Assembly (NCBI GenBank): GCA_030067055.1
Contig: JASJAL010000269.1
Coordinates: forward strand, 1 to 13,510
Origin: Kiloniellales bacterium
GTDB lineage: Bacteria; Pseudomonadota; Alphaproteobacteria; Kiloniellales; JAKSBE01
Length of the DNA: 13,510 nucleotides
Direction of reading: 5' to 3'
Positions 1 to 7,103 of this stretch are shown here, in pieces (the stretch's first letter is position 1; every line of letters begins with the position of its first letter). A program made the translations under genes and the position numbers. Under the pieces are notes generated by a model that searched no databases, was not told where the DNA came from, and saw only the letters and a program-made list of their open reading frames with translations.

Positions 1-121
1 CCTGCGGAATCGCGCCCTGTGGCAATCCTCACAGTGTCGCGAGAGCAAGCGTGAGACCCTGGACTCGAGAGGGGACGTCAATCCATCATTGGATGCGTGC
101 CATGGCGGAGCCCCGTGAGGC

Positions 122-183
122 GGACCGAGCCGTCTCGGACCAAGAATTCGGCAGCCAGGGCCCGGATCGGGAGTGCGCTCCCG
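122..183. other. Two small inverted repeats upstream of the universal stress protein gene
   Basis: Bases 1-268 hold no convincing gene; the open frames there are GC-rich shadows. Two short hairpins can be read. One spans 122-141 (GGaCCGAG / CTCGGaCC, loop CCGT, one A-A mismatch). The other is a perfect 6-bp stem at 168-183 (CGGGAG / CTCCCG, loop TGCG). Neither is followed by a T-run, so they are not clear intrinsic terminators. They could belong to the 3' end of an upstream transcript or to the leader of the stress-protein mRNA. Role unknown. Confidence 0.25.
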
Positions 184-268
184 CCCGGAGGTCGAGCTGT
201 CGAGCGAGCCTTTCTGCGGATCGAAGCCCACATGGTGCCCTGAGGACGGCGGCGTCCGGGAGGTTCAC

Positions 269-1153
269 ATGGCGATGACAACGGTTCTGGTTCTGGTCGA
301 CAGCTCCGAGCCGGGGCGCTGCGCGATGCGGGCGGCCTTCCTGGCCGCGCGCCGCGACGGCGGACACGTGGTCGGCCTCTATTCCGTGCCACCGTCCGAG
401 CGGCTGACCTCGGAGTCGATGTATTTCTCGCGCGCCTCACTGGAAATTCCGGGACAGGACGGCCTGGCGATGCTCGATCGGGCCGAGCGCGACGGCGGTG
501 CGGGAGTCCAGACGGCCCGCCACGCCTTCGAGGAGGTGGCCGGCGAGATGGGGGCCGCGATCCAGGAGCGGCCGCCGAACCCGGGCGGGCTGACCGCCTA
601 TTTCCAATCCCAGCCCGACGGCGATCCCGAGGCGGTCGCAGCGCTGGGTCGGGTTTTCGACGTGGTCGTGGTCCAGCAGCCGCGGCAGGACCCCGATCAT
701 CGGGTCCGCAAGGTGCTACGCGCGGTGCTCTTCCAGGCGGGGCGTCCGATCCTGGTGGTGCCGCCCGATCCCTCGCTGTCCCTGGGCCAACGGCCTCTGA
801 TCGCCTGGAACGGCAGCGCCCGTTCGGCCCGCGCAGCCGCCATCGCGCGCAGCTTTTTCGACAGCGCGAGGGAGGTCGGCATCCTCTCGGTGCGGACCAA
901 AAACGGCGCGGGACCGTCGGCCCGGGACCTCGCCGACTACGTCGCCTGGCACGACATGAAGCCCAGCGTCGTCGAGACCGAGCTTGAGAACAACCGCTTG
1001 GGCGATGTCTTCCTGCGCGAGGCGGCGCGCTTCGGCGCCGATCTCCTGGTCATGGGCGCCTACGCCCAGAGTCCCTTCCGGGAATCTCTGACAGGCGGCG
1101 TCACCAATCATGTGCTGAGCCACGCCGAACTGCCGGTGCTGATGACCCATTAG
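269..1153 (+). CDS. Universal stress protein, tandem UspA-domain type
   Basis: This 294-residue cytoplasmic protein is about twice the length of a single Usp domain, so it is read as a tandem UspA protein, a common alphaproteobacterial type. The N-terminal half opens with a hydrophobic strand and acidic turn (TTVLVLVDSSEPG) typical of the Usp fold. The C-terminal half ends in the nucleotide-loop region at about residues 260-294 (LVMGAYAQSP...LTGGVTNHVL...LPVLMTH). The canonical ATP motif is G-2x-G-9x-G-S/T. Here G263 and G276 are present, the second glycine is Ala266 and the S/T position is Gly277, so ATP binding is uncertain. The ATG at 269 is chosen because GGGAGG (258-263) lies 5 nt upstream; a second ATG at 275 is possible, and the longer frame from 173 lacks support. 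The role is general stress tolerance by family; the specific trigger is unknown. It appears monocistronic. Confidence 0.88.
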   Translation: MAMTTVLVLVDSSEPGRCAMRAAFLAARRDGGHVVGLYSVPPSERLTSESMYFSRASLEIPGQDGLAMLDRAERDGGAGVQTARHAFEEVAGEMGAAIQERPPNPGGLTAYFQSQPDGDPEAVAALGRVFDVVVVQQPRQDPDHRVRKVLRAVLFQAGRPILVVPPDPSLSLGQRPLIAWNGSARSARAAAIARSFFDSAREVGILSVRTKNGAGPSARDLADYVAWHDMKPSVVETELENNRLGDVFLREAARFGADLLVMGAYAQSPFRESLTGGVTNHVLSHAELPVLMTH

Positions 1154-1191
1154 GGCTGGGTCGATCCGGGCCGGATTGCCCCATAGCGTTG

Positions 1192-1242
1192 CGGTGGGAA
1201 GCGGTCAGGCTCTAGTCTGAAGCCTGGGACCGGTTTCCACCG
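1192..1242. repeat. 51-nt imperfect inverted repeat (long hairpin)
   Basis: In the 135-base gap between the stress-protein and MaoC genes, bases 1192-1211 pair with 1221-1242. The blocks are CGGTGGGAA/TTTCCACCG, then CGGT/ACCG, then CAGGCT/AGCCTG, enclosing a 9-nt loop (1212-1220). This gives 19 pairs (one G-U), one G-G mismatch and a 2-nt bulge (1227-1228). It lies 38 nt after the stress-protein stop and ends 46 nt before the MaoC start. There is no T-run after it, so a standard intrinsic terminator is not obvious. It could be an mRNA-stabilising 3' structure, a leader element of the MaoC mRNA, or a copy of a palindromic dispersed repeat. Confidence 0.6.
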
Positions 1243-1288
1243 TTTCCGGATTCGATACCGAGCTCCCGATCGGCGACCAGAGGCGAGC

Positions 1289-1729
1289 GTGACCTTTCTG
1301 CCCTTCCAGACCCTGTACTTCGAGGACTTGAGCCTCGGCATGACCGAGACCTATCCGAAGACGGTCAAGTCCTCTGACGTGGTCGGCTTCGCGGAGATCA
1401 CCGGTGACCGGAACCCGATCCACCTCTCGGAGCACTTCGCGGCGAGGACGCCCTTCAAGGGCCGCATCGCCCACGGCCTCTACACGGCCAGCCTGATCTC
1501 GGCCGTGATCGGAACCCGGCTGCCCGGGCCGGGCGCGATCTACATCTCCCAGACCTTGAGGTTCCTCGCGCCGGTCAAGATCGGCGATACGGTCGACGCC
1601 ATCGTCGAGGTGGTCGAGCTGAACGAGGAAAGGCAAAGGGCCCGGCTGAGCTGCCAGTGCAAGGTCGGAAACGACGTCGTCCTGGAGGGCGAAGCCGTCG
1701 TGAAGGTCCCGCGCCGTCCCGAAGACTGA
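1289..1729 (+). CDS. MaoC-family (R)-specific enoyl-CoA hydratase / dehydratase
   Basis: This 146-residue single hot-dog-fold protein is of MaoC/PhaJ type, close to the family's usual length. The hydratase signature is clear at residues 33-52 (GFAEITGDRNPIH then a conserved ARTPF/GRIAHG stretch), with the expected catalytic pair Asp40 and His45. The HG of the RIAHGLYTASL segment and the later QTLRFLAPVKIGDTV segment are also typical. By family it adds water to trans-2-enoyl-CoA to give (R)-3-hydroxyacyl-CoA, in beta-oxidation, polyhydroxyalkanoate supply or side pathways; the acyl substrate cannot be read from sequence. The GTG start keeps the usual N-terminal YFEDLSLGM strand; the internal ATG at 1340 would remove it. 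The gene converges on pobA with 21 bases between stop codons. Nothing ties it to the aromatic pathway beyond proximity. Confidence 0.88.
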   Translation: MTFLPFQTLYFEDLSLGMTETYPKTVKSSDVVGFAEITGDRNPIHLSEHFAARTPFKGRIAHGLYTASLISAVIGTRLPGPGAIYISQTLRFLAPVKIGDTVDAIVEVVELNEERQRARLSCQCKVGNDVVLEGEAVVKVPRRPED

Positions 1730-1750
1730 TCCCACCCGGCTCGAACTCCT

Positions 1751-2944
<1,194 letters not shown>

Positions 2945-4333
2945 CTAACCCGACAGCAGCCGCGGGACCGCCAGCGCCAGCACCGGCAGGGCAAGCAGCA
3001 GGGCGACCCGCAGGATCTCGACCGCGAAGAAGGGCATCACGCCTTGGAAGACCTGGCGCATGGTGGCGTTGTCGGCCAGGGTCGAGATGATGAAGACGTT
3101 GAGCCCGACCGGCGGCGTGATCAGCCCCAATTCCACCACGATGAGGGCCAGGATGCCGAACCAGATCTTCAGCTCGTCGCTGCTGAGGCCGTAGGCGGAA
3201 CTGGCCGCGGTCGCATAGTCGCCGCCATTGAGGTCGATCAGCACCGGCCAGAAGAAGGGCACCACGACCAGGATCATCGCCAGCGATTCCATGAAGCAGC
3301 CGAGGACGATCAGCAGCGCCAACATGGCGATCAGCACCAGCCAGGGGTCCAGGCCGCTGCTCGCGGCCCAGCTCGCCAGGGCGCTGGGCAGCCCGGCGCG
3401 GGTGAAGAAACCCTTCAGGATCTCGGCGCCGAAGAGGATGAAGTAGATCATCCCGGCGGTGACCGCGGTATCCAGTAGCGATTGCCTGATGCCATGGCCG
3501 CTCAGTCCCTCGCCGCGCAGGCGCAGCAGCAGGCCGTAGGCCAGCACCGCGAAGACTCCGACCCCGGCCGCCGGCGTCGGCGTGAAGAGCCCGGCGCCCA
3601 GGCCCAGGATGATCGCACCGAAGATCGCCACCACCGGGATCAGCCGCAGGATGGCCTGGCGCCGTGCGGCGGCCTCCAGGGGCGGGGCCGGCGGCGCGGT
3701 CTCAGGCCGCAGCCGCACCAGGACCGCGATCACCGCCATGAAGAAGCCGACCGCGATCAGGCCCGGCAGCAGCGCGGCCTGGAACATCTCGATGATCGAG
3801 GCCTCGACGATGATCGCGTAGACCACCAGCGCCACCGAGGGCGGGATCAGGATCCCGAGCGTACCGCCGGCGGCCAGGGTCCCGGTCGCCAGTCGCGGCG
3901 CGTAGCCCATGCGCTTGAGCTCGGGCAGCGCGACCCGGCCCATGGTCGCGGCGGTCGCGAGCGACGAGCCGCAGACCGCGCCGAAGCCGGCGCAGGCACC
4001 GATCGCAGCCATGGCCGCGCCGCCGCGAAAGCGGCCGATCAGGGCGTTAACTCCCTGGAAGAGGTCGCGGCTGAGATTGGCGTGAGAGGCCAGGAAACCC
4101 ATCAGCACGAAGAGCGGCACCACCGAGAGCTCGTAGTTGGCGACGCTGTTCCACAACAGGGTCTTGTACTGCTTCAGGTAGGGCCCGAAGCGCAGGTAGG
4201 GCAGCGCCAAGCTGAGCGCATAGTTGCCGGCGATGCCGACCCCGATCATCGCCAGCCCGACCGGAACGCGAAGGGCGAGCAGGCCGAACAGCACGACCAG
4301 CCCGGCCAGGCCGATCAGCTCACGCTCGCCCAT
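2945..4333 (-). CDS. dctM: TRAP transporter large permease subunit DctM
   Basis: This 462-residue, highly hydrophobic protein is the ion-coupled transport subunit of a tripartite ATP-independent periplasmic transporter. About a dozen membrane segments are expected. Family motifs are the small-residue loop AGFGAVCGSS (115-124), IPPS (163-166), FTPTPAAG (250-257) and ITPPVGLN (405-412). In most family members the third motif reads TPTEA; here the Glu position is Pro254, which is unusual. The ATG at 4333 gives the normal N-terminus (MGERELIGLAG); the open frame extends upstream to 4456 but that extension is dctQ read in another frame. The start overlaps the end of dctQ by 14 nt, indicating translational coupling. 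Gene order dctP-dctQ-dctM-pobA suggests that the cargo is 4-hydroxybenzoate or a related aromatic acid; this is inferred from context only. Confidence 0.95.
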   Translation of the reverse strand: MGERELIGLAGLVVLFGLLALRVPVGLAMIGVGIAGNYALSLALPYLRFGPYLKQYKTLLWNSVANYELSVVPLFVLMGFLASHANLSRDLFQGVNALIGRFRGGAAMAAIGACAGFGAVCGSSLATAATMGRVALPELKRMGYAPRLATGTLAAGGTLGILIPPSVALVVYAIIVEASIIEMFQAALLPGLIAVGFFMAVIAVLVRLRPETAPPAPPLEAAARRQAILRLIPVVAIFGAIILGLGAGLFTPTPAAGVGVFAVLAYGLLLRLRGEGLSGHGIRQSLLDTAVTAGMIYFILFGAEILKGFFTRAGLPSALASWAASSGLDPWLVLIAMLALLIVLGCFMESLAMILVVVPFFWPVLIDLNGGDYATAASSAYGLSSDELKIWFGILALIVVELGLITPPVGLNVFIISTLADNATMRQVFQGVMPFFAVEILRVALLLALPVLALAVPRLLSG

Positions 4334-4823
4334 GCTCGTCTCTCTCAAGAGCTTGCAGCGCGGCGACCGCGGTCCAGAGCAGGAGCGAGGCGATGCCCGG
4401 CAGGTAGAAGGGCCACTCCGGCCAGCCGAGCACGCGCGACAGGGCGCCGTCGGCACGGGTCTCCAGGAGGCCAGCGGTCATCCAGAAAGCGAGGAAGGCG
4501 GCCAGCGCCGCCATTGCCAGCGCGATGGACGTGTCGAGCGCTTGCCGGACCCGAGGTGGCAGCCACTTGGCGAAGAGGTCGACCGCAACGTGGCCGCGCC
4601 GGAGCTGGCAATAGGGCAGCAGCATGAGGGCGGCGACCGAAACCGCGAGGCGCACGAAGTCCTCGTAGCCGGGCAGACCCGAGACCGTTCCGCCGAAAAT
4701 ACGGGCCAGGCGATCCAGGGTGAAGGCGCCGGCGTTGGCCGTGGTCACCAGGACGATCGCCAGCAGCACCAGGCCACCGATCAGGGCCCAGGCTACCGCA
4801 AGCTTTTCGACGAGGTCGCGCAT
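4320..4823 (-). CDS. dctQ: TRAP transporter small permease subunit DctQ
   Basis: This 167-residue inner-membrane protein with four hydrophobic segments is the normal size for DctQ. The diagnostic segment lies at about residues 52-84: GYEDFVRLAV, then a membrane helix, then QLRRGHVAVDLF, as in other TRAP small permeases. It pairs with DctM to form the membrane part that receives substrate from the periplasmic DctP. The ATG at 4823 has a purine-rich GAGAGA (4826-4831) just upstream; dctM also has a GAGAGA-type leader rather than a strong AGGAGG. It lies 63 nt downstream of the dctP stop, with two small hairpins between them, and overlaps the dctM start by 14 nt. Confidence 0.93.
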   Translation of the reverse strand: MRDLVEKLAVAWALIGGLVLLAIVLVTTANAGAFTLDRLARIFGGTVSGLPGYEDFVRLAVSVAALMLLPYCQLRRGHVAVDLFAKWLPPRVRQALDTSIALAMAALAAFLAFWMTAGLLETRADGALSRVLGWPEWPFYLPGIASLLLWTAVAALQALERDEHGRA

Positions 4824-4840
4824 GTTCTCTCTCGCTGCGC

Positions 4841-4880
4841 CCCTTGTCGAAGGGTGAGAGGTCGAGGGCTCTGAAGCCCT
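4841..4880 (-). promoter_or_regulatory. Tandem intercistronic hairpins between dctP and dctQ
   Basis: The 63-base dctP-dctQ gap contains two perfect small stems. One is at 4865-4880 (AGGGCT / AGCCCT, 4-nt loop), starting 6 nt after the dctP stop in the direction of transcription. The other is at 4841-4854 (CCCTT / AAGGG, 4-nt loop). There is no T-run, so full termination is unlikely. In binding-protein transport operons such structures often protect the 5' segment or cause partial termination, so that more binding protein than permease is made. That role is inferred here. Confidence 0.45.
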
Positions 4881-4886
4881 GGAAAC

Positions 4887-5918
4887 CTACTCTCCGCCTC
4901 GCTTGGCAACTGCGTCGCGGGCTGCCTCGACCAGGCCCAGGCCGTCGATGCCGTTGTCCCGGGCTTCCTTGATCCAGCGGTCGACGACCTGCTGGCCGAG
5001 GGCGTCGAAGCTGCCCTTGGCGGCAGCGTCGAGGGCGATGATCTTGCCGCCCGACTTGGCCTGGGCGTCCCTGCCAGGTCCTTCGACCCCGTCCCAGAGG
5101 GCGCCGATCTCGCCGGCGATGGCGGCGCCCGAGTTGGCGTCGATGACCTTCTTCAAGTCGGCCGGCAGGGCCTGATAGCGATCCTTGTTCATGGCGTAGA
5201 GGAACACCGAGGTGCCGAAGCGCGAGCCGTCGTCGCCCTCGACCGAGTACTTGGTCAGCTCCTGCAGCTTCAAGGGCAGGACGATCTCGAAGGGCACCAG
5301 GGCGCCGTCGACCGTGCCCTTGGACAGAGCCTCGGGCAGAGCGGGCACCGGCATGCCGACCGGCTCGGCGCCCCAGGCCTCGATCATCCAGGCGCCGGTC
5401 CGCGAGGGGGTGCGCAGCTTCAGGCCCTTGACCTCGTCGACCGAGCGCACCGGCTTTTCGCGCAGGTGAATGGCGTTGCCGGCATGGACGTGGACCAGGA
5501 TCGGCTTGAGGTCGGCGTAGTCATCGGCGATCAGGTCGAAGTTGTCCTGGATCGCCAGGGTGGTGGCGCGGGCGCTGCCCTTGTGCACGGTCGGCAGCTC
5601 GAAGACCTCGGAGCGCGGGAAGACCCCGGGCGTGTAGCCGATCAAGGTCCAGACGATGTCGGCCGCACCGTCGCGGACCTGGCGGTAGAGCTCCGGCGGC
5701 TTGCCGCCCATCGACATCGAGGGGAAGACCTCGACCTTGATCCGGCCCTTGGACTGCTCCTCGACCCGCTTCGCCCAGGGGGCGATGAACTTGGCGTGGG
5801 CCGGCGACTTCGGGCTCAGGAAATGGTGCACGGTCAGCGTGACCTCGGCGGCCTGCGCCGGAATGCTGAATGCGGCCGCGGTCAAGGCGGCGGCGCAAAG
5901 TCGGGTGATCGCGTTCAT
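4887..5918 (-). CDS. dctP: TRAP transporter substrate-binding protein DctP
   Basis: This 343-residue periplasmic solute receptor of a TRAP transporter starts with a Sec signal peptide (residues 1-23: MNAITR, a hydrophobic core, then AQA before AEV). The mature part has the DctP fold signatures: early strand EVTLTVHHF, the KVEVFPSMSMGG segment (61-72), and GLKLRTPSR (165-173), whose Arg169 matches the conserved arginine that usually salt-bridges the ligand carboxylate. Then comes PVPALPEALSKGTVDGAL (190-207), also typical. The start at 5918 is chosen because GGGGGAGG (5925-5932) is 6 nt upstream; the ATG at 5924 abuts that site and is less likely. It is the first gene of the arm leading to pobA. 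A carboxylate ligand is supported by Arg169; an aromatic ligand such as 4-hydroxybenzoate is inferred from the operon. Confidence 0.95.
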   Translation of the reverse strand: MNAITRLCAAALTAAAFSIPAQAAEVTLTVHHFLSPKSPAHAKFIAPWAKRVEEQSKGRIKVEVFPSMSMGGKPPELYRQVRDGAADIVWTLIGYTPGVFPRSEVFELPTVHKGSARATTLAIQDNFDLIADDYADLKPILVHVHAGNAIHLREKPVRSVDEVKGLKLRTPSRTGAWMIEAWGAEPVGMPVPALPEALSKGTVDGALVPFEIVLPLKLQELTKYSVEGDDGSRFGTSVFLYAMNKDRYQALPADLKKVIDANSGAAIAGEIGALWDGVEGPGRDAQAKSGGKIIALDAAAKGSFDALGQQVVDRWIKEARDNGIDGLGLVEAARDAVAKRGGE

Positions 5919-5986
5919 GGACATCCTCCCCCTTCGGAACCTCGGGTCTTCTTGACGGCCGAGCGGTCGAGACCCTTGCTGCTCGA

Positions 5987-6015
5987 AGTATGAAAGTCGC
6001 TTCAGGTTATGAGAA
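5987..6015 (-). promoter_or_regulatory. Candidate sigma-70 promoter for dctPQM-pobA
   Basis: Reading the minus strand, a -35-like TTCTCA (6010-6015) and a -10-like CATACT (5987-5992) are separated by 17 bases, each matching four of six consensus positions. The predicted transcript would begin near 5980, leaving a leader of about 60 nt before dctP that includes the stem at 5944-5975. The boxes overlap the TGAA/TTCA half-sites, as expected for a regulated promoter. The match is modest and promoters in GC-rich genomes are hard to call by eye. Confidence 0.3.
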
Positions 6016-6110
6016 ATGAATTCTTTGCGCCCCCTTTCTGATTTTACATAGCCGACCCCCCGGTCCAAGCTGATGCCCTGGGTCGAATTCCCGTTTCCTT
6101 CTCGCTGTCG

Positions 6111-6131
6111 TGCTCGGATTTGATCCGGGCA
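6111..6131. repeat. Palindrome resembling an alphaproteobacterial dispersed repeat
   Basis: TGCTCGGAT (6111-6119) and ATCCGGGCA (6123-6131) pair around a TTG loop, with one G-U. Short palindromes of the type TGCCCGGAT...ATCCGGGCA are, from general knowledge, scattered in intergenic DNA of many Alphaproteobacteria. In reverse translation they give a recurring spurious 'DARIKSEHD'-like peptide, as this copy does. It sits between the probable operator and pcaD. Only one copy is present in the window, so repetition itself is not shown here. Confidence 0.45.
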
Positions 6132-6169
6132 TCTAACGAGCCGCTGCGCCATGATATCGAGGAGAACGG

Positions 6170-6184
6170 ATGGCAAACCTGTGA
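6170..6184 (+). other. Possible four-codon leader ORF before pcaD
   Basis: ATG-GCA-AAC-CTG-TGA (Met-Ala-Asn-Leu-stop) follows a good Shine-Dalgarno sequence GAGGAG (6159-6164) by 5 nt and ends 36 nt before pcaD. It may be a minimal upstream ORF affecting pcaD-operon translation, or chance. It has no sequence features of a known attenuator. Confidence 0.2.
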
Positions 6185-6220
6185 CCGAGGCCACGGCTTC
6201 GAAAGGGAGGAAAAGCCGAC

Positions 6221-7015
6221 ATGCGTTTCGCCAGGGTGAACGACGTGGTGCTGCACCACGCGGTCGAGGGGCCGCCGGATGCGCCGACCGTGGTCTTCTC
6301 CAACTCGCTCGGCACCGACTTCCGGGTCTGGGACCCGCTGCTCGCCCACTTCGGCCGGGGCCTGCGCCGGGTGCGCTACGACAAGCGCGGCCACGGCCTG
6401 TCCCAGGCCCTGCCGGCGCCTTACGTGATGAGCGACCACGTCGGCGATCTGGCGGCGCTGCTCGACCATCTCGGGATCGAGTCGGCGGTCGTGGTCGGGC
6501 TGTCGGTCGGTGGGATCATCGCCCAGGGCCTTTCGAGCCTGCGGCCAGAGCGGATTAAGGGCCTGGTCCTCAGCGACACCGCCCATGTGATCGGCCCGCC
6601 CGAGATGTGGGACCAGCGCATCGCGGCCATCGAGGCCGGCGGTATCGAGGCCCTGGCGGACCCGATCATGGAGCGCTGGTTCTCCGAGGCCTTCCGCCGG
6701 GACCGGACGGAGGACCTGGCGGGCTGGCGCAACATGCTGGTCCGGACCCCTGTCGAGGGCTACCTCGGGACCGCCGCGGCGATCCGCGACTCCGACATGA
6801 CCGAGCAGGCCAAGGCGATTCGCGTGCCGACCCTTTGTGTCGGCGGCTCGGAGGATGGCTCGACCCCGCCCGAGCTGGTCGGCGCCCTGGCCGCCTTGAT
6901 CCCGGGCGCGCACTTCGAGGTCATCGAGGGCGCCGGGCATCTGCCCTGCGTCGAGGCGCCGGAGACCCTTGCCGGCCTAATGAAGGAATTCTTCGCGGAG
7001 GCCGGCCTTGCCTGA
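6221..7015 (+). CDS. pcaD: 3-oxoadipate enol-lactonase (beta-ketoadipate enol-lactone hydrolase)
   Basis: This cytoplasmic alpha/beta-hydrolase hydrolyses beta-ketoadipate enol-lactone to beta-ketoadipate. At 264 residues it is the usual stand-alone PcaD length. The N-terminal segment FSNSLGTDFRVWDP (26-39) and YDKRGHGLS (53-61) are PcaD-typical. The catalytic triad is Ser95 in the GLSVGG elbow, Asp212 (GSEDGSTPP) and His240 (GAGHLPCVE). The length shows it is not fused to the decarboxylase PcaC, as it is in PcaL-type proteins. The ATG at 6221 has GGGAGG (6205-6210) 10 nt upstream. It is the first gene of the plus-strand pca arm. The 84 bases between it and pcaH contain no complete gene, although pcaC commonly lies there in alphaproteobacterial pcaDCHGB clusters. 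Confidence 0.96.
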   Translation: MRFARVNDVVLHHAVEGPPDAPTVVFSNSLGTDFRVWDPLLAHFGRGLRRVRYDKRGHGLSQALPAPYVMSDHVGDLAALLDHLGIESAVVVGLSVGGIIAQGLSSLRPERIKGLVLSDTAHVIGPPEMWDQRIAAIEAGGIEALADPIMERWFSEAFRRDRTEDLAGWRNMLVRTPVEGYLGTAAAIRDSDMTEQAKAIRVPTLCVGGSEDGSTPPELVGALAALIPGAHFEVIEGAGHLPCVEAPETLAGLMKEFFAEAGLA

Positions 7016-7103
7016 GGATCGCCGCGAGACCGTCGAGCCGGCGGCCGCTCGCGCGGTCGCCGTCGCCGGCAAGGCGCCGGACGAGCAAGGAGAGACGGGA
7101 TGA
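7008..7103 (+). other. Short open frame bridging pcaD and pcaH where pcaC is expected
   Basis: A frame beginning at TTG (7008), overlapping the end of pcaD by 8 nt, stays open for 31 codons and stops at a TGA that overlaps the pcaH start (ATGA, 7100-7103). The peptide (LPEDRRETVEPAAARAVAVA...) is low in complexity. Its RR...RAV spacing faintly recalls the N-terminus of PcaC proteins, but the similarity is too weak to call homology. It may be a coupling peptide between the two genes, a remnant of pcaC, or chance in GC-rich DNA. A 7-bp stem (7037-7043 with 7064-7070) lies inside it. Confidence 0.2.

Larger units (their letters stand above)
5919..6220. promoter_or_regulatory. Divergent control region between the transporter-pobA and pca arms
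   Basis: These 302 bases separate dctP (minus) from pcaD (plus) and contain no convincing protein gene. The core, about 5985-6050, is AT-rich against its surroundings. It holds repeated TGAA/TTCA half-sites: TGAA 5991-5994, TTCA 6001-6004 and TGAATTC 6017-6023, forming TGAA-N6-TTCA and TTCA-N12-TGAA dyads. A GGTTAT at 6005-6010 equals one half of the PcaQ site described in rhizobia (ATAACC-N4-GGTTAA), but the second half is missing. The dctP leader side has an imperfect 10-bp stem at 5944-5975 (GGGT and CTTGAC pairing with GTCGAG and ACCC, 3-nt bulge). The likely operator is therefore the 5985-6023 cluster, bound by a regulator encoded elsewhere. For pcaD no good sigma-70 hexamers were found. 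Confidence 0.5.

Noticed and set aside
1289..1729. MaoC protein as a missing step of the aromatic pathway
   Set aside because: Its known chemistry is on enoyl-CoA esters. No such intermediate occurs between 4-hydroxybenzoate and beta-ketoadipate, and the gene is convergent with pobA rather than co-transcribed.
3482..4627. 381-codon plus-strand open frame opposite dctM and dctQ
   Set aside because: The translation is the reverse complement of membrane-protein codons, giving an artificial charged repeat-like sequence; it has no support as a gene.
5995..6010. A complete PcaQ operator (ATAACC-N4-GGTTAA)
   Set aside because: Only the GGTTAT half is present; the bases where the other half should be (5995-6000, AGTCGC) do not match.
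6120..6158. Sigma-70 promoter for pcaD using TTGATC (6120-6125) and an AT-rich ATGATATC (6151-6158)
   Set aside because: The spacing of about 25 bases is too long, and TTGATC is part of the palindromic repeat.
5919..6194. N-terminal extension of the dctP frame up to 6194
   Set aside because: The extension is not signal-peptide-like and crosses the promoter and palindromic repeat. A strong ribosome-binding site and a clean signal peptide mark the start at 5918.
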